The position numbers and the translations under genes are program-made. The notes under the pieces are model-generated. The model was not told the origin of the DNA. It did not search any database and saw only the letters and a program-made list of their open reading frames with translations. Positions 17,931-26,609 of a stretch of DNA of 64,000 bases are shown one piece after another (within the stretch, counting starts at the first letter, position 1; the number at the start of each line of letters is the position of its first letter). The stretch is from an uncultured Fidelibacterota bacterium. Its GTDB lineage: Bacteria > Fidelibacterota > Marinisomatia > Marinisomatales > Marinisomataceae. Where the stretch lies: assembly GCA_902599655.1 (NCBI GenBank), contig CACKGC010000001.1, positions 1 to 64,000 on the forward strand. The letters run 5' to 3'.

Positions 17931-18566
17931 TTATTTAAATAATGACCTTCTTCCAACAATAGATGTAATTGGACAATGATCAGGGTTAAAATTTTTAGCG
18001 GGACAATATTCCCTACCATAAAAAATTATTTGTAAGTGTAACTTGCTCCATCGGTCTTTTGGGAATAATCGTTTTGCATCTTTCTCCGTTTGAACAACAC
18101 TCCTGCCACTTGATAATCCCCATCTATACATACAACGATGAACGTGCGTATCAACAGCAAAAGCAGGATATCCAAATGCTTGGGACATTACAACTGAAGC
18201 TGTTTTATGCCCCACTCCAGGAAGCTGTTCAAGCTCTTCAAAATTTTTAGGTACCTTTCCATTATGAATTTCAATTATCATTTTTGATAATTTCAAAATA
18301 TTAGCAGCCTTTGCTGGTCCTAGACCACAAGGCTTAATGATTTGATATAAATCTTCGTATGAAAGTTTTAACATTTTTTTTGGAGTATTTGCAATATTAA
18401 ATAGATACGGTGTAACCTTATTAACTGACTTATCAGTAGAATTTGCAGAAAGTAGTACAGCAATTAATAAAGTAAAGTGACTTGAATGATTTAAAGGAGG
18501 TTCTACTGAAGGGTAAAGTTCATCAAGCTTTTCTATGATGAATTTTACTTTATCTTTTTTAAGCAT
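17931..18566 (-). CDS. nth: Endonuclease III lacking the full Fe-S cysteine set
   Basis: A 211-residue DNA glycosylase/AP lyase of base excision repair. The helix-hairpin-helix LPGVGHKTASVV holds the catalytic lysine, and AVDTHVHR holds the catalytic aspartate. The usual C-terminal cluster motif C-x6-C-x2-C-x5-C is broken: in YGREYCPAKNFNPDHCPI only the first and third cysteines remain, and no cysteine follows, so a [4Fe-4S] cluster is unlikely. The catalytic core looks complete. It sits between citrate synthase (6-base gap) and queD (12-base gap). Confidence 0.92.
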   Translation of the reverse strand: MLKKDKVKFIIEKLDELYPSVEPPLNHSSHFTLLIAVLLSANSTDKSVNKVTPYLFNIANTPKKMLKLSYEDLYQIIKPCGLGPAKAANILKLSKMIIEIHNGKVPKNFEELEQLPGVGHKTASVVMSQAFGYPAFAVDTHVHRCMYRWGLSSGRSVVQTEKDAKRLFPKDRWSKLHLQIIFYGREYCPAKNFNPDHCPITSIVGRRSLFK

Positions 18567-18572
18567 TAATAA

Positions 18573-19838
18573 TTAAAGCTCTTTCAACGCCTCATACGTT
18601 AAAGATTTTGGACGAGTCAAAGGCATTCCCATTGCTCTAGCTAAAACCATTTGAGACACAATTCCAAGAGATCTTGACATACTAAATAAGACAGTATAAA
18701 ACTGAAATTCTTTAATACCATAATGATATAAAAGTGATCCAGATGCTGCATCAACATTTGGCCATGGGTTTCTTGCCTTCCCATGCTCTTTAAGAACATC
18801 AGGAACAATGTCAAATAGTTTTGAGACTACATCAAATACATCACTTCCTTTGATGTGTTCTTTACCAAAATTCATAAATGCAGTGAATCTTGGATCAGGA
18901 CATCTTAGTACTGCATGTCCATAACCTGGAATCACCTTGCCAGAATTTAATCTTTCCCATGAAAATTCTTTTAGCTGTTCATCTGATGGCACACCTTTGT
19001 AATGATCTATAATATCTAAAACAAACTTCAAATTATTTTGATTTGCAAGGCCATGCAAAGGACCAGCTAGACCATTCAAGCCAGCAGATAGTGAATAGTA
19101 TGGATCAGATAAAGCAGAATTAACAGTTAATGCACTAAAAGTGCTGACATTTCCACCTTCATGATCACAATGAAGCATCAAATATAATTGCATCATTTTT
19201 AACATATCATCTGAATAATCTATTCCCATCATTTGTAAGAAGTTTTCAGACCAATCAACGGAATCGTTTGCTTCTAACCTGTCTCCCTTGTCAAATCTAG
19301 TTCTATAAACAGCAGCACCAATAGCAGGCAATTTAGCAATGATATTTAAACCATCTTCAAGAGTGCTTTCCCAATAATCTCCTTTAGAAACAACTAAGTC
19401 ATAAGCTTCAGCAAACTTACTTTCCTTTTGCATTGATAAAATTGCTGTGTTAAACATAGCCATAGGATGAGAATCTTTTGGCATGCCAGAAAGAACATCC
19501 CAAACGTAATCTGGAACAGTACTTCTCTCCTTTAACTCATGCTGTAAATCAAGTAACGCATCTGCATCAGGAAGCTCACCAATTAATAATAAGTATAGGA
19601 TTTCTTCGGGTTTTAAATCAACTAGATCAAGAATATGTTTTCCTCTTACATGAAGACCAGCATCAGCAGTAACTGATGAGGTGTCGCATATCATACCCTT
19701 GACACCTTTCATTCCAGAATAAGCTTTATCAATAGTAACGGTGCTTGTTACAGTATCGCCTTTTTCATCAAGAAGTTGACGATAATTATATCTCCAATCC
19801 GGAATTTTTTTTGATAGATGTTTTTTTAATTTCCCCAT
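18573..19838 (-). CDS. gltA: Citrate synthase, eukaryotic (mitochondrial) type
   Basis: A 421-residue citrate synthase whose text matches the mitochondrial-type subfamily rather than E. coli GltA: CDTSSVTADAGLHVRGK near the start, LHCDHEGGNVSTF with the first catalytic histidine, SAGLNGLAGPLHGLANQ, PGYGHAVLR with the second histidine, and NPWPNVDAASG with the catalytic aspartate. The three-residue catalytic set is complete. It condenses acetyl-CoA and oxaloacetate in the TCA cycle. It is in a run with the ABC exporter (13-base gap upstream) and nth, so no metabolic operon is implied. Confidence 0.94.
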   Translation of the reverse strand: MGKLKKHLSKKIPDWRYNYRQLLDEKGDTVTSTVTIDKAYSGMKGVKGMICDTSSVTADAGLHVRGKHILDLVDLKPEEILYLLLIGELPDADALLDLQHELKERSTVPDYVWDVLSGMPKDSHPMAMFNTAILSMQKESKFAEAYDLVVSKGDYWESTLEDGLNIIAKLPAIGAAVYRTRFDKGDRLEANDSVDWSENFLQMMGIDYSDDMLKMMQLYLMLHCDHEGGNVSTFSALTVNSALSDPYYSLSAGLNGLAGPLHGLANQNNLKFVLDIIDHYKGVPSDEQLKEFSWERLNSGKVIPGYGHAVLRCPDPRFTAFMNFGKEHIKGSDVFDVVSKLFDIVPDVLKEHGKARNPWPNVDAASGSLLYHYGIKEFQFYTVLFSMSRSLGIVSQMVLARAMGMPLTRPKSLTYEALKEL

Positions 19839-19851
19839 TGCTTAAGATAAT

Positions 19852-21687
19852 TTAAGTTCGAAATTGCATTTTGTGTAATTGTTTATATAATCCTTCAATA
19901 TTTACTAGCTCATCATGCTTACCTTCTTGAACAATTTGTCCATTTTCTAGTACTAAAATTTTATTAGCATTGTGTACTGTTGAAAGCCTATGTGCAATTA
20001 CAAATACCGTTCTCTCGCTCATTAGATTTTCAATTGCTGATTGGACATGCTTTTCAGATTCGCTATCTAGTGATGACGTAGCTTCATCTAATATTAAAAT
20101 AGGAGGATTCTTTACAATTGCTCTTGCTATAGCAATTCTTTGTTTTTGTCCTCCTGATAATGATACTCCTCTTTCGCCAATGATAGTATTGTATCCATCA
20201 GGGAGCTCTTTAATAAATTCATGAGCATTAGCAGCTATTGCTGCATCTTTAATCTTCTCATCAGAAATATTTTCAACACCATATGCAATGTTTGCCTTAA
20301 CACTATCATCAAAAAGAAATGTTTCTTGAGTGACAATTCCCATCAAAGATCGTAATGAATTAATCTTCAGTTCTTTAATATCCTTTCCATCAATTTTGAT
20401 TGAACCGTTTAACGTATCGTAAAATCTTGGTATTAAATCTACTAAAGTAGATTTTCCAGCTCCACTAGGTCCTACTAAAGCAAGGATTTCTCCTTTATTT
20501 ATCTGGAAATTGATATTATTTAATACTTTATCTTTCTCATCTCCATAGGAAAAAGATACATTATCAAAAGATAGTGTGTTTTTTAAATCATTTACCTCTA
20601 CAGCATTATCAACATCTTGTATATCAGATTTAATATCCATTATTGCAAATACTCTATCTGCAGATGCAAGTCCATTTTGCAATTCATTTACAACGTTGGT
20701 TAAGTTTTTTAACGGCTGAAATAAGCTAAAAAGTAAAAGAATAAATCTTAAAAAATCTTCTGAGCTAATTGATTCAATAACTAATACATCTCTTGCGCCT
20801 ACCCACAATAATAAAGCTGCAATAGTTGCACCAAATGTTTCTGAAACAGGAGATGAAACAAATCTTAGCCTATCTCTCCTTAACATCAATTTATAATACT
20901 TTTGGGTTTCTTTAGCAAATCTATTGATTTCAAAACCTTTAGTAGCAAAAGCTTTAACAATTCTCATTGAACCAATTGTTTCAGCTATCATAGAAGTCAT
21001 CCCAGCTAATTGAGCCTGACTTCTTGCAGATCTTCTTCGAATACTATGAGAAATACCAAAAATTATTATACCACTAACCGGAATTATTAAAAGTGCAATT
21101 AAAGCAAGTTTTGTACTTACAATAAATAGCAAACTCATTAAAATGATAATATTGATCGGCTCAACAAATAACTTTTGAAACATGATAGATAATGAGTTTC
21201 TCATATTATCAATATCATTTACCAAAACAGCGGTTAATTCTCCAGATTTATTTTTATTAAAATAGGATAAAGAAAGATAATGGAAGTGGCTGTATAGCTT
21301 ATTTCTCAAGTCGCGTATTAATCGGTATTGAACAATTGAAAGGGTAATATTTTTTATATACAGCGATATATTTTTTGCCGAAAAAACTACAATAAGTGCA
21401 ACACACACTGCAGAAACTGTGCTAATGGCTGTATCTTTTAAAAGTAAGCTATTGGAAAATAACTTAAGCCTGTCATTCATTGTTAATTCACTCAAGCTTG
21501 AAAGTCGCTGATTTTCTACCAACATTTCATTGAAATCAATTAAGATATTATTAATCATTGTGGCAGTGATCCAAATGGATGCACTATTGAAAATAACAAA
21601 GAAAAAAGCTGCCAAAGTTGATAAAAGAAGAAAAGGCCAATGAGCCAATACAAATCTAAATAATCTTTTTAGTGATGATTCTTTCAT
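19852..21687 (-). CDS. MsbA-type ABC exporter (fused membrane and ATPase domains)
   Basis: A 611-residue half-transporter. Residues about 15-330 hold six transmembrane helices with the family text SYFNKNKSGELTAVLVNDIDNM. The ATPase domain has Walker A GPSGAGKSTLVDL (about 405), the Q-loop in GIVTQETFLF, signature LSGGQKQR and Walker B ILILDEATSSLD followed by the H-loop VIAHRLSTV. It works as a homodimer in the inner membrane. MsbA-like lipid A flippases fit best by similarity, but other lipid or drug exporters of this type cannot be excluded. It follows the GNAT gene by 5 bases. Confidence 0.9.
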   Translation of the reverse strand: MKESSLKRLFRFVLAHWPFLLLSTLAAFFFVIFNSASIWITATMINNILIDFNEMLVENQRLSSLSELTMNDRLKLFSNSLLLKDTAISTVSAVCVALIVVFSAKNISLYIKNITLSIVQYRLIRDLRNKLYSHFHYLSLSYFNKNKSGELTAVLVNDIDNMRNSLSIMFQKLFVEPINIIILMSLLFIVSTKLALIALLIIPVSGIIIFGISHSIRRRSARSQAQLAGMTSMIAETIGSMRIVKAFATKGFEINRFAKETQKYYKLMLRRDRLRFVSSPVSETFGATIAALLLWVGARDVLVIESISSEDFLRFILLLFSLFQPLKNLTNVVNELQNGLASADRVFAIMDIKSDIQDVDNAVEVNDLKNTLSFDNVSFSYGDEKDKVLNNINFQINKGEILALVGPSGAGKSTLVDLIPRFYDTLNGSIKIDGKDIKELKINSLRSLMGIVTQETFLFDDSVKANIAYGVENISDEKIKDAAIAANAHEFIKELPDGYNTIIGERGVSLSGGQKQRIAIARAIVKNPPILILDEATSSLDSESEKHVQSAIENLMSERTVFVIAHRLSTVHNANKILVLENGQIVQEGKHDELVNIEGLYKQLHKMQFRT

Positions 21688-21692
21688 AAGAT

Positions 21693-22109
21693 TTACTTAT
21701 ACACCATTTTTGAATGAAGAATGTCAGCTTCTGTGAACTGTTCACCCAATACCTCAAATCCTAGTTTTTTATAAAAATCCACTACTGCTTCCTGTGCATG
21801 TAAATATATGGTTTTCTTAGAAGAAATTTGAGATAAAATAAAATTTACAATCTGTTTACCGATACCCATTCCTCTGAATTCATGTAATACCGCAAATCGT
21901 TCTAACTTTATGCCAAAGCTAGTTTCTCTCCATCTACCTGTTGCAACAGGCAAATCATTATGATAGCAAATGACATGATGAGATTCATCTTCATATTCGA
22001 TTTCAATATCTATTGGGACATTTTGTTCTTCAACAAAGACCAATTTTCTGATATTGAGTATCTCTTCATATTCTTTATTAGTATTTACTAATTGTATTTT
22101 TAAATTCAT
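21693..22109 (-). CDS. GNAT family N-acetyltransferase
   Basis: A 138-residue acetyltransferase of the YjcF/ElaA-like group: the N-terminal LRKxVFVEEQNVP pattern (here IRKLVFVEEQNVPIDIEIE near 20), LERFAVLHEFRGMGIGKQIV with the acetyl-CoA pyrophosphate loop RGMGIG near 85, and the closing FYKKLGFEVLGEQFTEADILHSKM. It is probably first in the long minus-strand run that ends at lon. The acceptor substrate is unknown. It is divergent from the lipase-like gene by only 23 bases. Confidence 0.88.
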   Translation of the reverse strand: MNLKIQLVNTNKEYEEILNIRKLVFVEEQNVPIDIEIEYEDESHHVICYHNDLPVATGRWRETSFGIKLERFAVLHEFRGMGIGKQIVNFILSQISSKKTIYLHAQEAVVDFYKKLGFEVLGEQFTEADILHSKMVYK

Positions 22110-22132
22110 TTTAACAATTTGGACAATATATA

Positions 22133-22882
22133 ATGTTTAATCGTACACTAACAACAATTCTCGGAATTATTTGCTTACTTTCGTTTTCCTTATCAGACGA
22201 TAAATTTTCTTCATTCAGAGAACTAAAAAAGATATCAAATGGGATGTCAATAATTCATTCTAGTGATAATAAGGTGGGGATTGTTGCAATTCATGGATTT
22301 TATCCTGCATATTGGGTTGGCATTCACCATGAATGGGTTCAACCATTTAATTATTTAGTAGAAAATGATATAAATACTTTTTTTTACAAATATGATTGGA
22401 ACGATTGCCCAAGCAGTGTAGCTATAGATTTTAATAAAGAGCTAAATGACTTAATAAATAAATATCCTAATATTTCTCAATGGCAAGTTGTTGGACACAG
22501 TATGGGTGGAACAGTAGTATTATTTTCAATCCTAAATTCTGAATTAAATGAAGACATAATTTATAATACAGTTGCTACTGCTCTACATATGGATATTGAT
22601 AAAGTTCCAATGACTACAAGAATGTCCATAGAAAAAAGATTTAAAAAATGTCCAGATAATTTAAATAGTTTTGATGAAGCATTTTCAAAAGGATTTAAAA
22701 ATAAACTAGTTCAATGGAGAAATATTAAAGAATTTGATTCTCAGTTTAAGAAATATGATTTTGATCCTTACGATAAAGAAATTAAAAATTCAATTGTTGT
22801 GCAATTTCCTGATAGCCTAAACGGTGAGCGTGTAGGCCATACTTCGAGCTTATATTTTGCAATTTTAGAAATTGTCAACTAA
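22133..22882 (+). CDS. Alpha/beta hydrolase, lipase-like, exported
   Basis: A 249-residue protein with an N-terminal signal-like hydrophobic stretch (residues 5-21), then an alpha/beta hydrolase core: VAIHGFYPAYWVG near 47 and nucleophile elbow GHSMGGTVV near 124. The closing histidine may be that in RVGHTSSLY. It resembles secreted triacylglycerol lipase/PGAP1-like esterases. There is no Shine-Dalgarno; TATATA directly precedes the ATG. The end overlaps the convergent xthA gene by 18 bases. The substrate is unknown. Confidence 0.75.
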   Translation: MFNRTLTTILGIICLLSFSLSDDKFSSFRELKKISNGMSIIHSSDNKVGIVAIHGFYPAYWVGIHHEWVQPFNYLVENDINTFFYKYDWNDCPSSVAIDFNKELNDLINKYPNISQWQVVGHSMGGTVVLFSILNSELNEDIIYNTVATALHMDIDKVPMTTRMSIEKRFKKCPDNLNSFDEAFSKGFKNKLVQWRNIKEFDSQFKKYDFDPYDKEIKNSIVVQFPDSLNGERVGHTSSLYFAILEIVN

Positions 22883-23635
22883 TTCAATAGAGACTGGACA
22901 ATGATCAGATCCCATTACGTCTTCATGAATATCTGCATCGGCTACTGATTCTACAAAACCTTCATTCACAAAAAAATAGTCAATTCTCCATCCAATATTT
23001 CTTTGTCTTGCTCCAAAACGATACGTCCACCATGAATACCTTTCAGGCTCATCGTGAAATAGTCTAAATGTATCAACATACCCGTTTTCAACATATTCGT
23101 CTAATTGAGCCCTTTCAACAGGCATAAAGCCGGAATTTTTTTCGTTTGCTTTTGGATTGGCAAGATCAATCGGAAAGTGAGCAGTATTCCAATCTCCCGC
23201 AACTACTACATTGTTTCCAGATTCTACTTGCTCATTCAAAATCACTAATAAATCGTCATAAAAATCTAATTTGTACTGTAATCTATGCTCGTCTTTTTGT
23301 CCATTCGGAAAATAAATGTTATATAATAAAAAATTTTCAAATTCTGTAATCAACACTCTTCCTTCTCTATCATATTTCTCAATTCCCAACCCATATTGAA
23401 CATCAAGCGGTTCATGTTTGCAAAAAGTAGCAACTCCGCTATAGCCTTTTCTAACTCCAGAATGCCAATATCCATGGTATCCATGAATATTTTGAAGTGA
23501 TTCAGGTAATTGATCAAAATTTGCTTTTGTTTCTTGAATGCAAAGAATATCTGGAGATGTACTATCAACCCAAGCAAGGAATCCTTTTTTTTCTATTGCT
23601 CTTACTCCGTTTACATTCCATGAAAAAAGTCTCAT
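22865..23635 (-). CDS. xthA: Exodeoxyribonuclease III
   Basis: A 256-residue AP endonuclease / 3' exonuclease of base excision repair. Catalytic blocks are SWNVNGVRA (start), CIQETKA with the metal-binding glutamate (near 35), YSGVATFCK, VVAGDWNTAH (near 142-151) and the C-terminal GSDHCPVSIE with the aspartate/histidine pair. The length is normal. It overlaps the lipase-like gene at its 3' end. Confidence 0.96.
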   Translation of the reverse strand: MRLFSWNVNGVRAIEKKGFLAWVDSTSPDILCIQETKANFDQLPESLQNIHGYHGYWHSGVRKGYSGVATFCKHEPLDVQYGLGIEKYDREGRVLITEFENFLLYNIYFPNGQKDEHRLQYKLDFYDDLLVILNEQVESGNNVVVAGDWNTAHFPIDLANPKANEKNSGFMPVERAQLDEYVENGYVDTFRLFHDEPERYSWWTYRFGARQRNIGWRIDYFFVNEGFVESVADADIHEDVMGSDHCPVSIELVDNF

Positions 23636-23683
23636 TGGCTTAATTACTCCTTTAATTTTTAAAATATATTAATAAATTTAGCC

Positions 23684-23989
23684 ATGAATTTTAAAGAAGA
23701 TTTTAAAAAAGTTATTGAAGAAAACAAGATTGTACTTTTTATGAAGGGAACAAAAGAAATGCCTGTTTGCGGTTTTTCTAAAACAGTGGTCAGTGTTTTA
23801 GACCACTATGGAGTTGACTTTCATGATGTTAATATTCTTGGACACGAAGATATGAGGCCAGCATTAGCTGAATTATCAGGATGGCCAACTTTCCCACAAC
23901 TATTTGTTAATGGAAAATTGCTTGGCGGTTGTGATATTACTGTAGAAATGCATGAGAATGGTCAACTTTTAGATGCTTTAGACGTTTAA
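23684..23989 (+). CDS. grxD: Monothiol glutaredoxin (Grx4 type)
   Basis: A 101-residue glutaredoxin with the monothiol active site CGFS (cysteine 29) inside MKGTKEMPVCGFSKTVV, then WPTFPQLFVNGKLLGGCDI for glutathione and Fe-S cluster binding. Proteins of this type carry or transfer [2Fe-2S] clusters. The length is normal. It is followed by tRNA-Glu. Confidence 0.95.
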   Translation: MNFKEDFKKVIEENKIVLFMKGTKEMPVCGFSKTVVSVLDHYGVDFHDVNILGHEDMRPALAELSGWPTFPQLFVNGKLLGGCDITVEMHENGQLLDALDV

Positions 23990-24040
23990 ATAAAGTCTAT
24001 TGTAATAATAATATCTTAGTTCTATATTTTCTACGTTTTT

Positions 24041-24112
24041 GGCCCGTTCGTCTAGTGGTTAGGACTCATGGTTTTCATCCATGCAACAGGGGTTCGATCC
24101 CCCTACGGGCTG
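24041..24112 (+). tRNA. tRNA-Glu (anticodon TTC)
   Basis: The cloverleaf starts GGCCCGTTCGTCTAGTGGTT (typical tRNA-Glu D-arm), with anticodon stem CATGG/CCATG and loop TTTTCAT giving TTC, T-arm GGGGTTCGATCCCCC and acceptor ACGGGCT plus discriminator G. The first pair is a G-T wobble. CCA is not encoded. Confidence 0.95.
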
Positions 24113-24159
24113 CTTCCTTTTCTGAAAAAAATGTTGAAAATATAAGTTTTTTACAAAAA

Positions 24160-24183
24160 TAAACCGACCAGTCGGTTTTTTCT
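24160..24183 (+). terminator. Intrinsic terminator after tRNA-Glu
   Basis: Stem AAACCGAC / GTCGGTTT around a CA centre, followed by a T-run. It should end the grxD/tRNA-Glu transcript. Its palindrome also resembles a TetR-type operator, but the T-run and position favour a terminator. Confidence 0.8.
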
Positions 24184-24345
24184 TGTTTTTTTCAAATTCT
24201 TGTATTTAAATTATTATGTCAATATGAGTTAGTTGGGGCGGGGGAAATCCTTGATTGGTTCATACACTATGTATTTATATCTCAATTCTAAACAATACAA
24301 TATACCTACCATCTCCCGCCTTACTCCATTTCAATAAAATAATTT
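24184..24345. other. Unassigned intergenic segment with long-range pairing
   Basis: No ORF is seen here. GGCGGGGGA (24237-24245) can pair with TCTCCCGCC near 24312-24320, closing a loop of about 65 bases. A promoter for tRNA-Asn must lie here, and TACAAT near 24296 is a possible -10. The segment lacks the conserved features of SRP, 6S or RNase P RNA. Confidence 0.3.
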
Positions 24346-24416
24346 GGGCTATGGTCTAATTGGCAAGGCACCGAACTGTTAATTCGGATGATTCTGGTTC
24401 GAGTCCAGATAGCCCA
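24346..24416 (+). tRNA. tRNA-Asn (anticodon GTT)
   Basis: Acceptor GGGCTAT/ATAGCCC, D-arm GGTCTAATTGGCAAGGCACC, anticodon stem CCGAA/TTCGG with loop CTGTTAA giving GTT, and T-arm CTGGTTCGAGTCCAG. The discriminator reads A rather than the usual G. The 3' end lies 5 bases from the convergent ribH stop. Confidence 0.94.
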
Positions 24417-24426
24417 GCTGGCTATC
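24408..24426. repeat. Inverted repeat joining tRNA-Asn and ribH ends
   Basis: GATAGCC-CAGCT-GGCTATC is a perfect 7-bp stem. Its left arm is the tRNA-Asn acceptor 3' strand and its right arm is the last codons of ribH. With no T-run it may be a Rho-dependent end signal, an RNase processing block or chance. Confidence 0.4.
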
Positions 24427-24823
24427 CAATAGATTTTAAAAGAGATCTTGCAGCATTTCCAACTTCAAAACCTTTATTGAAATCATTGTCTCTACTTCTT
24501 TCGAATGCTTGTTGAGCATTTTGACATGTAAGTACACCAAATAAAACAGGGATGTGTGACTTTATAGAAATATTCATTATTCCATTTGATACAGCTTGAC
24601 AAATATAATCATAATGATCTGTATCTCCCTTGATTACACATCCTAACGTTATCACTGCATCATATCGTTCAGATTCCACACATTTTTGTGCTGATGCAGG
24701 CAATTCAAAAGCTCCTGGAACTTTAATTATATTTAGCTTATGATCTTTTAAAGATTTCTTACATCCTTCTAAAAGACCATCTACAATCTCTTTATTGAAT
24801 TCACTAATAATTACTGCAATCAT
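24422..24823 (-). CDS. ribH: 6,7-dimethyl-8-ribityllumazine synthase
   Basis: A 133-residue lumazine synthase, a little shorter at the N-terminus than usual. The signature blocks are ISEFNKEIVDGLLEGC at the start, VPGAFELPASAQK (near 36), VITLGCVIKGDTDHYDYIC (near 58-76) with the active-site histidine, and PVLFGVLTC. It makes the riboflavin precursor from 3,4-dihydroxybutanone phosphate. Last gene of the rib operon; its ATG overlaps the ribBA stop by one base (TAATG). Confidence 0.95.
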   Translation of the reverse strand: MIAVIISEFNKEIVDGLLEGCKKSLKDHKLNIIKVPGAFELPASAQKCVESERYDAVITLGCVIKGDTDHYDYICQAVSNGIMNISIKSHIPVLFGVLTCQNAQQAFERSRDNDFNKGFEVGNAARSLLKSIG

Positions 24824-26022
24824 TAATCTAACATATGGTTTAGTTTTGTTTTCTTAATTGATAAATATTTTTCGTTATGTTCTGACGGATTGATATTAAT
24901 TGATACTCTAGCAGCTATTTTTAAATCATGCCCTTCAAGCCCAATAAGTTTTTTTGGATTATTGGTCATTACGATTAATTCTTTGGCTCCTAAATCTTTT
25001 AAAATTTGAGCACCTACTCCATAATCTCTTAAATCTGCTTTAAATCCTAAAGCGTTATTGGCTTCAACAGTATCTAAATTTTTCTCTTGCTGAAGCTTAT
25101 AAGCTTTAATCTTATTTCTTAGGCCAATTCCTCTTCCCTCTTGCCTTAAATAAACAATAATTCCAGAACCTTTTTCAACAATTTTTTTCATTGCAAAATC
25201 AAGTTGACTACCACAATCACACCTTAAAGAATGAAAAATATCTCCGGTAAGACATTCAGAGTGAACTCTAATTAAGACAGGTTTTTTATTGTCAATTTTT
25301 CCATAGGTTAATCCAAGGTGCACTTTATTATTATAAATATCATCATACATATGTAGATCAAAATCACCAAATTTGGTTGGAAGTTTAATTTCTTCAACTT
25401 TTTTAATGATGCTTTCTTCTTTTCTTCTGAATCGTATAAGATCCTCAATAGAAATAATTTTTAAGTTATGTTTTTTCGCAAATTTCATTAACTCAAGACC
25501 TCTGAGCATTTCACCGTCATCCCCAATAATTTCACAAATGACACCACTCCTTGAAAAACCTGCAAGTTGGGCAAGATCCATGCTTGCCTCAGTATGTCCA
25601 GCTCTTCTTAAAACTCCTCCATTTCGACCGACAATAGGAAATATATGACCAGGTCTTGCTAAGTCAGTTGTTAAAGTTTTATCACTAACAATTGTCTTAA
25701 TCGTTTTACATCTGTCAGAAGCAGATATACCGGTTGTGGTTCCTTTAATAGCATCTACGCTTACAGTGAATGCTGTCTCGTGCAAGCTAGTATTTTTTTG
25801 TTCCATCGGTTCAAGATCTAATTTTTTAGCTCTGGTCTTTGAAACAGATATACAAATTAAACCTCTACCTTCTTTAGCCATAAAATTAATGTTTGCAGGA
25901 GTAACAGCATCAGATGCCATCACCAAATCACCCTCGTTCTCTCTATCCTCATTATCGAGAACAACAACCATTCCACCGGCCTTAATTTCTTTTATTGCAG
26001 AATTAATAGTGTCAAATTTCAT
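24823..26022 (-). CDS. ribBA: Bifunctional DHBP synthase / GTP cyclohydrolase II
   Basis: A 399-residue fusion serving both arms of riboflavin synthesis. The RibB half (1-200) has VVLDNEDRENEGDLV and RPGHIFPI...GHTEASMDLA-type blocks. The RibA half has the zinc cysteines in SECLTGDIFHSLRCDCGSQ and the catalytic EGRGIGL, ending with the conserved NPKK-GLEG-type text near 355-365. Both halves look functional. It overlaps ribE by 4 bases and ribH by 1. Confidence 0.96.
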   Translation of the reverse strand: MKFDTINSAIKEIKAGGMVVVLDNEDRENEGDLVMASDAVTPANINFMAKEGRGLICISVSKTRAKKLDLEPMEQKNTSLHETAFTVSVDAIKGTTTGISASDRCKTIKTIVSDKTLTTDLARPGHIFPIVGRNGGVLRRAGHTEASMDLAQLAGFSRSGVICEIIGDDGEMLRGLELMKFAKKHNLKIISIEDLIRFRRKEESIIKKVEEIKLPTKFGDFDLHMYDDIYNNKVHLGLTYGKIDNKKPVLIRVHSECLTGDIFHSLRCDCGSQLDFAMKKIVEKGSGIIVYLRQEGRGIGLRNKIKAYKLQQEKNLDTVEANNALGFKADLRDYGVGAQILKDLGAKELIVMTNNPKKLIGLEGHDLKIAARVSININPSEHNEKYLSIKKTKLNHMLD

Positions 26023-26609
26023 CTTCTTACATCCATAAAATTTTCAATATATTTTCCTAATATATCAACTTCAACATTTACACTATCTCCAACTACCAAA
26101 TTTCCAAAAGTAGTCAGCTCAATTGTGTGAGGAATAAGTGCAACATCAAATGTATTTACATTCTTACTTGCTACTGTCAAGCTGACCCCATTTAAAGCTA
26201 TAGAACCTTTTTCAACAATATACTTTTCTATATTATCAGCCATTTCAAACGTCCAAGTAGATGATTTATCAAAGTATTGAATATTTCTAATTTTTGTAAC
26301 ACAATCAACGTGTCCCTGCACAAAATGTCCTCCCATTCTTGTGGAAGGCAATAATGCTCTTTCTAAATTTAATTCATCTTTTTCTTTCCAAAATTCAGCA
26401 GTGGTTCTATTCAAAGTCTCATTAACTAATTGGACTTCAAATGAATTTTTATCAGTATTAATAACTGTAAGACATACTCCATTACATGAAACACTATCGT
26501 TAATTGACACATCAAACGAGTCAATATGATTTAAACGTAAAATCATACCGTCTTCATTTTTTTCAAATGAATCAATTAGTCCTTTGGTTTCTATTAGTCC
26601 TGTAAACAT
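26019..26609 (-). CDS. ribE: Riboflavin synthase, alpha chain
   Basis: A 196-residue protein made of two lumazine-binding repeats: MFTGLIETKG at the N-terminus, SVSCNGVCLTVI in repeat 1, GGHFVQGHVD at the junction and SIALNGVSLTVA in repeat 2. It dismutates two lumazine molecules to riboflavin. The start lies 16 bases inside ribD. Confidence 0.95.
   Translation of the reverse strand: MFTGLIETKGLIDSFEKNEDGMILRLNHIDSFDVSINDSVSCNGVCLTVINTDKNSFEVQLVNETLNRTTAEFWKEKDELNLERALLPSTRMGGHFVQGHVDCVTKIRNIQYFDKSSTWTFEMADNIEKYIVEKGSIALNGVSLTVASKNVNTFDVALIPHTIELTTFGNLVVGDSVNVEVDILGKYIENFMDVRR

Noticed and set aside
19478..19672. Short plus-strand ORF inside citrate synthase
   Set aside because: It is an antisense shadow of a clear conserved gene with no ribosome site.
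24160..24183. TetR-type operator
   Set aside because: The palindrome is followed by a T-run directly after tRNA-Glu, which fits a terminator better.
24184..24345. SRP, 6S or other standard small RNA
   Set aside because: The conserved SRP tetraloop region and 6S bubble are not visible.
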